A stretch of 64,000 nt of DNA from CAWBLP01 sp963721065 (lineage in GTDB: Bacteria; Pseudomonadota; Alphaproteobacteria; Acetobacterales; Acetobacteraceae): the NCBI GenBank assembly GCA_963721065.1, contig CAVRHO010000001.1, forward strand, positions 1,448,905-1,512,904. The letters run 5' to 3'. The position numbers and the translations under genes were made by a program. The notes below the pieces were generated by a model. The model was not told the origin of the DNA. It did not search any database and was given only the letters and a program-made list of their open reading frames with translations. Shown here one piece after another: positions 48,559 through 57,075 of the stretch. Each line of letters opens with the position of its first letter. Positions within the stretch are counted from its first letter, which is position 1.

Positions 48559-49662
48559 ATGAAGATCCTTGAAGTCACCAATGTGGACTTTTCGCTGCGC
48601 CAGTTCCTGCTGCCGGTGATGCGCGGCGCGCGGGACCGCGGGCATGAGGTCGTCGGCGTCTGTGCGGAAGGCCCGCTGCTGGCCCCGGTTCGCGCCGAGG
48701 GATTCCGCGTGATCCCGGTTGCCTTCGCGCGCCAGTTGTCGCCACCGGCCCACCTCCGCGCCCTGCGACGCATGGTCGGCGTGATCCGCGCGGAAAAGCC
48801 GGACCTGGTGCATGCCCACATGCCGATCAGCGCCGCCGTCACCCGCCTGGCGGCGCGCATCGCCGGCGCACCGCGCGTCGCCTATACGTGCCACGGATTC
48901 CTGTTCAACCAGGAAGGCTCCTGGCTGCGCCGCCAGGCGGGGCTGGTGATGGAACACGTGACCGCGCCGATAACCGACGTGTTCCTGACGGTGTCCGAGA
49001 ACGAGGCCGAGGACGCGCGCCGGCGCGGGCTGTCACGCAGCGCGATTGCCGTGGGGAACGGCCGCGATCCGGCGGTGTACCACCCGGACCCGGCGGCACG
49101 CCGCCGCCTGCGGGCGGAATTCGGCACGCCCGAGGACCGGCCGGCGGTGATCGCCGTGTCGCGGCTGGTGGCCACGAAGGGCTATCCGGAACTGGCCGAG
49201 GCGATGCGGGCCGTGCCGGACGCGGAGCTGTGGGTGGTCGGCAACCGGCTGGCCTCCGACCGTGGCGAGGACATGGCGGCGTTGCTGTCCAAGGCCGGGC
49301 TGGACGGACGGCTGCGTCTGCTGGGCTACCGGGAGGACGTGGCGGCGCTGCTGGCTGCCGCCGACATTTTCGTGCTGCCGAGCCATTACGAGGGGCTGCC
49401 GATGTCGGTGATCGAGGCGATGCTGACCGGGCTGCCGGTGATTGCCAGCGATCTGCCGGGCACGCGTGAGCAGGTGGTGCCGGAGGTAAGCGGCCTGCTG
49501 GTGCCGCCGAAGCAGACCGCGCCCCTGGCGTCCGCTCTGGCACGCCTGGCGGGTGACCCGGATTTGCGTGCCCGCATGGGCCAGGCCGGGCGAGTGCGGG
49601 CGCTGGAGCACTTCAACGAACCCATCGTCGTTGCCCGGACCCTCGACCTGCTGGGTCTGTAG
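48559..49662 (+). CDS. Family 4 glycosyltransferase
   Basis: A 367-residue GT-B glycosyltransferase. The N-terminal acceptor domain begins MKILEVTNVDFSLRQFLLPV and has LVHAHMPISAAVTRLAARIAG. The donor domain has RPAVIAVSRLVATKGYPELA and FVLPSHYEGLPMSVIEAMLT, the E-x7-E motif of GT4 retaining enzymes, followed by GLPVIASDLPGTREQV. It probably acts on a cell-surface polysaccharide or LPS sugar, but the donor and acceptor are not readable. It is monocistronic here. Confidence 0.86.
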   Translation: MKILEVTNVDFSLRQFLLPVMRGARDRGHEVVGVCAEGPLLAPVRAEGFRVIPVAFARQLSPPAHLRALRRMVGVIRAEKPDLVHAHMPISAAVTRLAARIAGAPRVAYTCHGFLFNQEGSWLRRQAGLVMEHVTAPITDVFLTVSENEAEDARRRGLSRSAIAVGNGRDPAVYHPDPAARRRLRAEFGTPEDRPAVIAVSRLVATKGYPELAEAMRAVPDAELWVVGNRLASDRGEDMAALLSKAGLDGRLRLLGYREDVAALLAAADIFVLPSHYEGLPMSVIEAMLTGLPVIASDLPGTREQVVPEVSGLLVPPKQTAPLASALARLAGDPDLRARMGQAGRVRALEHFNEPIVVARTLDLLGL

Positions 49663-49731
49663 CGCCCGGAGTCGGGACGATCGGCGCCACCTGTCCCGAC
49701 GCCCCGGGGCGTCATCCCGACTGCAACGTCG

Positions 49732-49849
49732 CCGGCGTGCGGTGCTGCGTGCGGGATGATCAGCGCCACCCATCCCGAAGCCGGGGGTATCCCGAGTTCA
49801 ATGTCTCCGGCGTGCGGTGCTGCGTGCGTGCGGGATGATCAGCGCCACC
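49732..49849. repeat. Direct repeat overlapping the end of the lipoprotein gene
   Basis: The segment starting CCGGCGTGCGGTGCTGCGTG occurs at 49732-49770 and again at 49807-49849, where it has a GTGC insertion and then GCGGGATGATCAGCGCCACC. The second copy includes the stop codon and last four codons of the gene at 49839, so the gene end appears to have been duplicated. Confidence 0.65.
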
Positions 49850-50240
49850 AGCCCGGGCCCCAGGGCCTCCAGGCCCACTGCATCGCCGCGTTCTCGTTCA
49901 TCTGCGCGGCGGCCAGGCGCTGGCTGGAAACCTGAAGCCGGAGCAACTCCCGCTGATACTGCGACCAGGCATGCTGGTTGCCGATGTACAGGCAGTCGCA
50001 CACCAACGGATCGGCATACAGGTAAACGACCTTGTCGTGATGCACCGTCCGCACGATGCGGTTCGGCGGCAGGCCCGCCATCTCCGCCTGGCGCCGAGGC
50101 GTGTTGGCCGGGCGCTGGACGAAGCCGGCCGCGGCCAGCAGGTTTCCCTGGCCTGCGGCCCGCTGCATCGGGGTGGCGCAGCCGGCCAGCGCGAGAGCGG
50201 TGCCGCCCAGCACTGCGCTGCATGCGATAGCGTGTCTCAC
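49839..50240 (-). CDS. Outer-membrane-type lipoprotein of unknown function
   Basis: A 133-residue lipoprotein precursor. Signal peptide MRHAIACSAVLGGTALALAGC carries lipobox LAGC with Cys21. The mature part has an alpha-helical middle (AEMAGLPPNRIVRTVHHDKVV, LYADPLVCDCLYIGNQHAWS), a CDC pair, and a Trp-rich end (WAWRPWGPGWWR). The GTG start has GGAGG about 5 bases upstream. No named family is recognised. It lies downstream of the OpgC-like gene on the same strand, separated by a tandem-repeat spacer. Confidence 0.68.
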   Translation of the reverse strand: MRHAIACSAVLGGTALALAGCATPMQRAAGQGNLLAAAGFVQRPANTPRRQAEMAGLPPNRIVRTVHHDKVVYLYADPLVCDCLYIGNQHAWSQYQRELLRLQVSSQRLAAAQMNENAAMQWAWRPWGPGWWR

Positions 50241-50344
50241 GGGACCTCCGTTTCCATGCGTGCTCTGTGATGAACGCAGGGACCGAACGGAGATTGCATG
50301 GGCCGGCCCGTCTCGCCGGGTTTTGCTGGCCCCAGGTTGGACAG

Positions 50345-50430
50345 GTCGGTGGACAGGCGGCGGGCAGGTGGCGGACAGGGGACAGGCGGCGGACAGACAG
50401 GCGGCGGACAGACAGGCGGCGGACAGGGGC
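50345..50430. repeat. 15-base tandem repeat array
   Basis: Three exact units of GACAGGCGGCGGACA (50381-50395, 50396-50410, 50411-50425), with degenerate copies before them from about 50345. It fills the spacer after the OpgC-like gene. Confidence 0.8.
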
Positions 50431-50468
50431 GGGCCGGCGGCGGACCCGGGCCAACGCGGTGTCGGGCG

Positions 50469-51740
50469 CTACCAGTGGTGGACTGCCGCCTGCAGCGCTG
50501 CCTTCAGGGCGACCGGCCGGGGCAGCAGATGCCGGCTGCGGAAGCGCCCGGTTGCGGGCACCGGCGCGATCTGCGGCGGGCTGGCGTGTTCGGCGGCGGG
50601 AAGCGGCGCCGGGGCGCGGACGGGGCCTCGCAGCGGACGCTGGCTGCGCCCCGGCGTGCCGCACCAGGCCGCCGTCGCCGCGACCGCCAGCAGGCTCAGC
50701 AGGCCTCCGCCATTCACCGCGACCTGCATCGCGGCGCCCGGGGCTGCCTGCAGGCCGAGCCGGCAGAGGAAGGCCAGGACGATGCTGAAACAGAACACCG
50801 GCAGCGAGTGCTGCCCCAGAAGAGCGAACATGGCGGCGGGGCGCGTGCGCAACCAACTTGCGTGCACCGGCACCAGGCGCCCGGCCAGCCAGAGCAGTGC
50901 AAGCAGGGAGGCCAGGCGCGCCGGCGCCTCGGCGGTCTTGTCGGTCCCCATCAGCGCGTCCAGCAGCGGCGTGGTCATCCAGGGGATGTCTGCGGCGTTC
51001 GGCCTGGCCCAGAGGATCAGCAACAGGTCCGCGCCGAGCACCAGGACCGCCAGCGCATCCAGCAGGCGCGGATGGCGCGGGCGGGCGATGGGGCCGTAGC
51101 TGATGACGGCGCCGATGACGAACACCAGTTGCCAGGCGAAGGGATCGAAATACCAGTGGGTGCCGCCCCATCCCGGCAGGTTGAGGCGCGACCACTGCAC
51201 CAGGAGGTAAAGGCCGATCGAGACGAGCAACAGACGCTTCGGCCGGTGCAGCAACGGCATCGCCACGGCGAACATCACCAGCAGCGCCACGTAGAGCGGC
51301 AGGATGTTCAGCATGCTGGGCTGGTACTGCAGCGTCAGTGCCTGTAACAGCGCCGGGAAGGGTGTCCGCGCCATGACGTCGAGTTTGACTTCGGAGACGT
51401 AGTCCGGCCGGTGCAGCGCGGTGGCGGCGAAGGCGACCAGGGCCGCGTAGATGACGAACAGGAAGATGTGGGCGATGTAGAGGGTCCAGGCCCGCTTGAC
51501 CGCGTCCGCGGCGCCATAGGCCCAGCCGTGCCGGTCCATTGTCCCGCCATAGGCCTTGGCGGCGGCGAAACCGGCGAGCAGCACGAAGATTTCGGCTGCA
51601 TCGCAGACCACGACGTTGTGCAGGCTGTAGTGGCCGAGCGTGTTGCCGGGGATGTGGTCGGTGAAGATCCACCACAGCGCCAGTCCCCGGAAAATATCGA
51701 TGCGAAGATCGCGGCGCTCGCCGGCGCGGATCCATTGCAT
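50469..51740 (-). CDS. OpgC-family membrane acyltransferase
   Basis: A 423-residue integral membrane protein with about ten helices. LRIDIFRGLALWWIFTDHIPGN is the signature opening of OpgC-domain proteins, which O-acylate (for example succinylate) osmoregulated periplasmic glucans, and LHNVVVCDAAEIFVLLAGFAAAKAYG extends it. The last ~70 residues are Pro/Arg-rich and cytoplasmic. The start at 51740 has GGAGGG upstream. No opgG/opgH genes are in view, so another acceptor cannot be ruled out. An FNR-type box sits 124 bases before the start. Confidence 0.85.
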   Translation of the reverse strand: MQWIRAGERRDLRIDIFRGLALWWIFTDHIPGNTLGHYSLHNVVVCDAAEIFVLLAGFAAAKAYGGTMDRHGWAYGAADAVKRAWTLYIAHIFLFVIYAALVAFAATALHRPDYVSEVKLDVMARTPFPALLQALTLQYQPSMLNILPLYVALLVMFAVAMPLLHRPKRLLLVSIGLYLLVQWSRLNLPGWGGTHWYFDPFAWQLVFVIGAVISYGPIARPRHPRLLDALAVLVLGADLLLILWARPNAADIPWMTTPLLDALMGTDKTAEAPARLASLLALLWLAGRLVPVHASWLRTRPAAMFALLGQHSLPVFCFSIVLAFLCRLGLQAAPGAAMQVAVNGGGLLSLLAVAATAAWCGTPGRSQRPLRGPVRAPAPLPAAEHASPPQIAPVPATGRFRSRHLLPRPVALKAALQAAVHHW

Positions 51741-52410
51741 GGCACCCTCCGCCGCTGCGCCGGTTCCGACGGTCCGGCACTTCCCCGGCAGGCGTTCCGG
51801 GTAGGCCGGAACACCCCGGCCAGCCGGTGCATGCACCATCCATCGAGAGCCGGGTCCGTTTCATTGATTTTGATCAATCCGCACGCCTTGGTCGCCTGTG
51901 GCCTGCTGCGGGCCGGCCTGCGACAGCGTCGCCGGATCGCGGGTCGCGGCGGCTTCCAGAGGCGCGCCATGAAGGGGGCGCGTCATCAGGCGACATCAGG
52001 GGAGGGGGCAGGTTGGCCCGGTTGCTGGGGGTCTCCGGCGCCACCACGTACTTGATGCGAACCGTGACTACGCGTGGCGACACGCGGCGGCACGTCGCGG
52101 TTGGATGGGCCGGCGGTGCCGGCGAGATCAGCCCGATGCCATCGTCCACCACGGCCATGTCAGCTCCTACGTAGGCGGGCTCTGGGCAGGCGGCTCCCCA
52201 TACCGTCGGCTTCGATCGTGGCGCACGAATTCGCTGCGGCTGGCGGGCGATCCCAGCCGGCGCGGCGCGCAGGAAGGCGTCAGCAGGCTCCACGGTCGCG
52301 CAGATCGTCGGCGAACACAACAACGAGCAGGCCAGCAGCCGTAACCCGCCAGGCGGAGGGAGCGCGTCGGCCCGGTCCGTCCGTCGAACTATGATAATGT
52401 TTCCTCGGCG
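51741..52410. other. Long region without recognised genes upstream of the OpgC-like gene
   Basis: About 670 bases. Apart from the FNR-type box at 51864-51877 there is no supported feature; several open frames cross it but have no family resemblance. It may include decayed sequence next to the PIN-like remnant. Confidence 0.4.
51864..51877. promoter_or_regulatory. Perfect FNR box TTGAT-TTTG-ATCAA
   Basis: Exact consensus match. It ends 124 bases before the OpgC-like start on the minus strand, a little far but compatible with a leader of about 80 bases. Confidence 0.6.
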
Positions 52411-52669
52411 CTACGCAGAAAGCTTGACGTAGGACTCGCCAAGGCGGCCGGCGAGCGGGTTCTTCGATCTGCCGAGCCAGATTCGAAGCTTCGGTTACGG
52501 TGTTGGGGGTAACGGTGACGTGCCGGGCTGTGGCGAGAAGTCGGACGAGCAGATCATAGTCGCGGGCCGTGTAGCCACGCAGCCGCTTGTGGCGTGCGAC
52601 ATATCCGGTCGAGGCAGCACCGACGATAAACAGAACCAGCAAGTTCGCATCGAGCAGTCACCGGATCAC
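52411..52669 (-). pseudogene. Degraded PIN-domain-like gene
   Basis: Read on the minus strand, GTG at 52669 gives V-I-R then an in-frame TGA, then LLDANLLVLFIVGAASTGYV, LRGYTARDYDLLVRLLATA and TVTPNTVTEASNLARQIEEP. The LLDAN opening with an Asp and the ExSNL helix are PIN-like. After about codon 75 the frame must shift to reach a YVKLSA ending at 52411. The early stop and late shift indicate decay, unless a TTG inside is used. It partly overlaps the gene before it, as toxin-antitoxin-like pairs do. Confidence 0.45.
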
Positions 52670-52949
52670 CCGGCATAGGTGGACTTCGATTCTTCACCGA
52701 GAGGACTTGCCCGGAGCTATCGATCGACACCACTTTGTAGTCCCGCCGCGCCACAGCGAACACCTGATTCAGTTCCCGTCCGCTCAAATCCCTGACGCGC
52801 GAGAAGCCAAGGGTTATTCGCCAAACAGAGCTAGGCTCATCATAGTCGATTTCCTCCAAACCAAGGTTGACAACACCCTCCTCGGAGAACAAATCGGCTA
52901 TGTAACGCTTTGCGATATCGACCGCTTGTTTGACCTCTAGGCCAGCCAT
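52554..52949 (-). CDS. Conserved small protein paired with a PIN-like gene
   Basis: A 131-residue frame whose first 90 residues look real: VKQAVDIAKRYIADLFSEEG, VNLGLEEIDYDEPSSVWRIT, LGFSRVRDLSGREL, DYKVVSIDSSGQVLSVKNR. The last 40 residues overlap the PIN-like remnant and look random, so the true end may lie near codon 92. The pattern suggests a small alpha-beta protein; pairing with a PIN gene suggests a toxin-antitoxin-like or degradation-linked module, which is inference. GGGAGGTGAAG lies right before ATG 52949. Confidence 0.58.
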   Translation of the reverse strand: MAGLEVKQAVDIAKRYIADLFSEEGVVNLGLEEIDYDEPSSVWRITLGFSRVRDLSGRELNQVFAVARRDYKVVSIDSSGQVLSVKNRSPPMPGDPVTARCELAGSVYRRCCLDRICRTPQAAAWLHGPRL

Positions 52950-53100
52950 GCTTCACCTCCCGTACGTCCGGCCGAAACCGCATCTCTGCCTTCCGGACCT
53001 GCCGAACCATGTCGCAAGCGATCAAGGCCGGCGCTCTTTCGGCGCGTGACCGTTGGAGCTGGATCCCACGGCCCCGTTTTCCGGGATCATCGTTTCGCGC

Positions 53101-55173
53101 TCACCGCGTCAGTTCAACATACCCCAGCCCGTTCACCACCGCCGTCCACCCCGGCCCGACCAGGGTGGAGGTCTCGTCCTCGGCCAGGATCGCCGGTCCC
53201 TCGATCCGGGCCCCGGGCTTCAACGCGCCGCGCTCGAACACGGTCCAGGGTGTCACCTCGCCGGTGGTGGTGTCCCGCACCAACTGGGTGCCGGCCGCCG
53301 CCTGGTCCGGTTCGAACAGCGAGCTTTCCGCCGCCACCGGCTGCACGTCCTCCACCTCGGTCGCCACCAGCACGGCGTAGCTCATCACCTCCACGTCCGA
53401 ACCCGGCACCGGGCGGTCGTAGAAGCGCGTGTATTCCTCGTCGTAGCGGGCGCGGATCAGCGCCACGTCATCGGGACGCAGCGTGCGGGCCGGCAGCGGA
53501 ACCGGAATTTCGTGCCCCTGGCCGACGTAGCGCATATAGGCCACGCGCTGCTCGGCCAGTTTCGCGCCGAAGCTGCCCTGTTCCACCACGGACATCGCCT
53601 CGGTCTGCATCTCGTCCAGCAGCGCGTTCACAGCATCGACGTCGAAGCTCGAGAAGCGCTGGTAGAGGCTGCGCACCACCTCATACCCGACGGGTGCGCG
53701 CAGGAAGCCGATCGCGCTGCCGACGCCGGCGCCGGAGGGGACCACCACCCGGTTGATGCCGATCTTCTCCGCCACCCGGCAGGCATGCACGGGGCCGCCG
53801 CCGCCGAAGGCGATCAGCGTGCGTCCGTCATAGGTCTTGCCCGATTCGATCGCGTGCACGCGGGCGGCGTTGGCCATGTTCTCATCGACCATCTCGACCA
53901 CGCCGAGCGCGGCCATTTCCGGGGTGAGGGTGAGGGGCGCGCCGACCTGCTGGAGCAGCGCGTCGCGCGCCGCCGCGGCGTCCAGCGCCAGGGAGCCGCC
54001 GGCGAAACGCGTCGGTTCATACCGCCCCAGCGCCAGGTTGGCGTCGGTCACCGTCGGCAGCGTGCCGCCGCGGGCATAGCAGGCCGGTCCCGGATCGGCG
54101 CCCGCGCTTTCCGGCCCCACCGCGATGCGGCCCATCGCATCGACATGCGCGATGGAGCCGCCGCCGGCACCGATCTCCACCATCTCGATCACCGGAATCC
54201 GCAGCGGCAGGCCGGAGCCTTTGCGGAAACGGCCGACCCGGGCCACCTCGAAGGTGCGGGCGGTCTGCGGCCTGCCGTCGTCGATCAGGCAGATCTTCGC
54301 GGTGGTGCCGCCCATGTCGAAGGACAGCACGCTGTCCAGGCCGCACTGGCGCGCGATATGGGCGGAGAAGATCGCGCCGCCGGCGGGGCCGCTTTCCACC
54401 AGGCGGATCGGGAAGCGGCAGGCGGTCTCGATCGTGGTCAGGCCGCCGCCGGACATCATCAGGAACACCGGCGCGGCGCATTTCAGGTCGCGCAGCCCGG
54501 CTTCCAGGTTGCGCAGGTAGCGCGCCATCAGCGGCTGCACATAGGCATTGGCGACGGTGGTGGAGAAGCGTTCCCACTCCCGCATCTCCGGCGAGACGTC
54601 GCTGGACAGCGACACCGGCAGGTCGGGCAGCGCCTGCGCCAGGATGCCGCGCACGCGGCGTTCGTGGTCGGGATTGACGAAGGCGTGCAACAGGCCGATG
54701 GCCACGCTCTCCACCCCTTCGCGCTGCAGCACCGGGACCAGGGCGCGCACCGCGGCTTCGTCCAGCGGGCGCAGCACGTGGCCTTCGTTGTCCAGCCGCT
54801 CCGGCACCGTCAGGCGCAGGTGGCGCGGCACCAGAGGCTCCGGCAGGGTGATGTTCAGGTCGTACTGGTCGTAGCGGCTTTCGTTGCCCATCGCGATGAC
54901 GTCGCGAAAGCCCTCGGTGGTGATCAGCGCGGTGCGGGCGCCCTTGCGCTCGATCACCGCGTTGGTGGCGAGCGTGGTGCCGTGGATCACGATGGCGATG
55001 TCGTCCGGCTGCACGCCGGCGACCGGCAGGATGGCGCGGACGCCGTCCAGCACGCCCTGTTCGGGGGCGGACTGCGTGGTCAGGACCTTGGTGGTGGTGC
55101 GCCGGCCGTCATGTTCCAGCGCGAGATCGGTGAAGGTGCCGCCGATATCGACGGCCAGGCGGGCGGCTGGCAT
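53101..55173 (-). CDS. Hydantoinase/oxoprolinase family protein, HyuA-type subunit
   Basis: A 690-residue ASKHA-fold ATPase subunit of the N-methylhydantoinase / 5-oxoprolinase / acetone carboxylase group. ARLAVDIGGTFTDLALEHDG is the phosphate-binding start, GTTLATNAVIERKG, GPAGGAIFSAHIA, LSFDMGGTTAKICLID and GAGGGSIAHVDAMG follow, and the C-terminal domain (about 500-690) is complete. These enzymes use ATP to open or carboxylate a substrate and normally need a HyuB partner encoded next door; none lies on either side within the window. Substrate is unknown. Confidence 0.87.
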   Translation of the reverse strand: MPAARLAVDIGGTFTDLALEHDGRRTTTKVLTTQSAPEQGVLDGVRAILPVAGVQPDDIAIVIHGTTLATNAVIERKGARTALITTEGFRDVIAMGNESRYDQYDLNITLPEPLVPRHLRLTVPERLDNEGHVLRPLDEAAVRALVPVLQREGVESVAIGLLHAFVNPDHERRVRGILAQALPDLPVSLSSDVSPEMREWERFSTTVANAYVQPLMARYLRNLEAGLRDLKCAAPVFLMMSGGGLTTIETACRFPIRLVESGPAGGAIFSAHIARQCGLDSVLSFDMGGTTAKICLIDDGRPQTARTFEVARVGRFRKGSGLPLRIPVIEMVEIGAGGGSIAHVDAMGRIAVGPESAGADPGPACYARGGTLPTVTDANLALGRYEPTRFAGGSLALDAAAARDALLQQVGAPLTLTPEMAALGVVEMVDENMANAARVHAIESGKTYDGRTLIAFGGGGPVHACRVAEKIGINRVVVPSGAGVGSAIGFLRAPVGYEVVRSLYQRFSSFDVDAVNALLDEMQTEAMSVVEQGSFGAKLAEQRVAYMRYVGQGHEIPVPLPARTLRPDDVALIRARYDEEYTRFYDRPVPGSDVEVMSYAVLVATEVEDVQPVAAESSLFEPDQAAAGTQLVRDTTTGEVTPWTVFERGALKPGARIEGPAILAEDETSTLVGPGWTAVVNGLGYVELTR

Positions 55174-56217
55174 CCAGTCCTCGGAATTGCTTGCTTGCCG
55201 CAGTCAACCGCGCCGGCGGAGGCGTGGCAAGCCGTGGGGCCTGGGTGCGCGTTGCAATCGCATGTGCGGGCGGTCGGGCGGTTACGTCCGGGGGGTGGCG
55301 GCCCTGCTCGCCTGGCCGGAGCGGTTCGGCTGGCTGTCAAGCATTCAACACGGAGCGCGCGGAGGACCACGGAGGGCCACGGAGCGGCTTTCCCGGCATG
55401 GTCGGCTGGTGCACAGTTCCCGGCTGGCAATGAAACATCCGGTCGTGCGTGTGATGGCTGCGCCGCTGCGAAGTGCCAGATCGCTCCGTGGTTCTCCGTG
55501 GCCCTCCGTGCGCTCCGTGTTGAATGCTTGCAGCAGGGCGAACCGCACGGGCCGCCGACGTTGGACTGATCCGCAGGAGGTAATGCCAGTACGAATGGTT
55601 GACAGCGGTGCTGGTTGACAGCGGTGCCCGCTGCGACCGCTGGCGGACTGTAACCGCCCGCGGTACCACAGAAGCCTGGACGCAGTTCCAACCCTTCATG
55701 GCGGGTGCAGGTTTGTCATCCGCGACTTTGCGGATGGCGCCGGCAGAGGTCGTCGTCTGTCGGCCTTCGCCGGCCATGACATTGGACGCTCGCTGGGGTG
55801 TCGAACCTTGCGGGGACCCCTGGGTAAGCCCGTTCGTACGGTGTCGTGGCTCGTCGGTGAAGCTGTCGGATGTGGTGTGAAGCGACCTGTAGGACCAACG
55901 GAGTACCTCTTTGCGGGATCCTGCTGCCAGAACCCAAAAAAGCAATCCTGCTATCGTGGATCCTCCGGTCGGCAGGCGTAGGGCGGCGCCGGGACGCTTG
56001 CTGGCGCGGCCGCAGCGGTCACTGATAAGGTTGCGGTGGCATTGATCGTCGGCCGCGCGTTCATTCTCATGGTTGTGCCGGCCACACCCGGAAGCGGCCC
56101 GGTATCACACCACCGACCGTTCATCGCCATGACCGGCAAAGCACGCGCATCGACGTCTTTCCGACGTTCTTCGGGCAATGCCGGCCTGGCGAGCGAGAAA
56201 TTCCGGCGAGCGCAGCG
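55174..56217. repeat. 1-kb gene-free region carrying repeats
   Basis: No supported gene. It holds the 49-base inverted repeat (55338-55530), a 16-base tandem pair GGTTGACAGCGGTGC (about 55603 and 55619), and a dispersed hairpin repeat at about 55755-55815 (GTCGGCCTTCGCCGGCCATG with a GGTGTCGAACC tail). Confidence 0.55.
55338..55530. repeat. Long inverted repeat with 49-base arms built of CACGGAG units
   Basis: Left arm 55338-55386 starts CAAGCATTCAACACGGAGCG; right arm 55482-55530 is its reverse complement with 4 mismatches in 49. The arms contain repeated CCACGGAGGGC-type units and enclose 95 bases. The shape is that of a MITE-like or large REP element. No target duplication or transposase was identified. 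Confidence 0.8.
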
Positions 56218-57075
56218 TCAATACAGGATCGATGGAAGGTAGGCGCCGCGCGGCTCGTTGTAGAGGCCCACGGTCATCAGGGTCTGCTGCTTGACAAGGC
56301 GCAGTCCCTGTTCGAGGCACCAGTCGAACAGATCGTGATTGCGTGTCGGTACGATGAAGCCCGGCCCGCTGAAGGCGGGCGCGGCACCGATCAGCGCCTT
56401 CAGATCCTGGTTTGTCTCGCCCACGGCGTGCGCGAACAGGCCGATATCGGTGGCGTAGCCGCTGACATGCCCAAGATGCTCGACCAGCGTGGCGCTGCCC
56501 TGCGCGATACCATCTTCGAGTTCACCGCTGCGGTCGAAGCCGTGCACCCGCCGGCACAGCGCATTGCAGGCGTCGAGATCGCCTTGCTTTGCCGGACGCA
56601 CGTCGTATCCGGGGACGGCAAGACCGAGTGGGGTGCCTTGCATCACCGAGAGCGGCTCGCGCACCACGAAGCCCAGGCTCGTGTAAAGGCAGAGCGAGCG
56701 GTTGTGATAGGCATCCTGCACCAGCCGCACGCCGGGCATTTTCCTCGTTGTTGCGCGCTCCAGGACGGCCTGCATCAATTGACGCCCGATCCCGCCGTTC
56801 TGGCTCGACGGTTCGACAGTGATGGGGCCGATACCGCCGACATTGGAACGTTCGTCGAGGAAATTGCTGCCGACGATCGCACCTTCATCCTCGGCAACGA
56901 CGCCGTAGAAGCCGGGATGGGCGATCAGCATCGCGGCAACGCCGGCCCCTACGTCTTCCGACGGGAAATCGGGTGGAAAGCTATGCTGGTCCGCGATGGT
57001 GGCGAACGCTGCATGGATAATGCGTCCGCAGTCACGGGCGTCGCTCTCCTGGGCGGCACGGATCGAAATTGGCAT
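56218..57075 (-). CDS. GNAT family acetyltransferase, probable tandem-domain
   Basis: A 285-residue protein. The N-terminal GNAT domain (1-140) opens ISIRAAQESDARDCGRIIHA and has ITVEPSSQNGGIGRQLMQAV, which contains the Q/R-xxGxG/A acetyl-CoA loop, and LVQDAYHNRSLCLYTSLGF. The C-terminal half (about 155-285) begins YDVRPAKQGDLDACNALC, a second, more degenerate GNAT unit with GLFAHAVGETNQDLKALI. Acceptor unknown. ATG 57075 is preferred over GTG 57081 from the GGGGAG spacing. It diverges from the AtuA-like pair. Confidence 0.82.
   Translation of the reverse strand: MPISIRAAQESDARDCGRIIHAAFATIADQHSFPPDFPSEDVGAGVAAMLIAHPGFYGVVAEDEGAIVGSNFLDERSNVGGIGPITVEPSSQNGGIGRQLMQAVLERATTRKMPGVRLVQDAYHNRSLCLYTSLGFVVREPLSVMQGTPLGLAVPGYDVRPAKQGDLDACNALCRRVHGFDRSGELEDGIAQGSATLVEHLGHVSGYATDIGLFAHAVGETNQDLKALIGAAPAFSGPGFIVPTRNHDLFDWCLEQGLRLVKQQTLMTVGLYNEPRGAYLPSILY

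Noticed and set aside
50345..50430. Possible CRISPR array
   Set aside because: Repeats abut without unique spacers and are only 15 bases long; no cas gene is in the window. The same applies to the arrays at 44713 and 62145.
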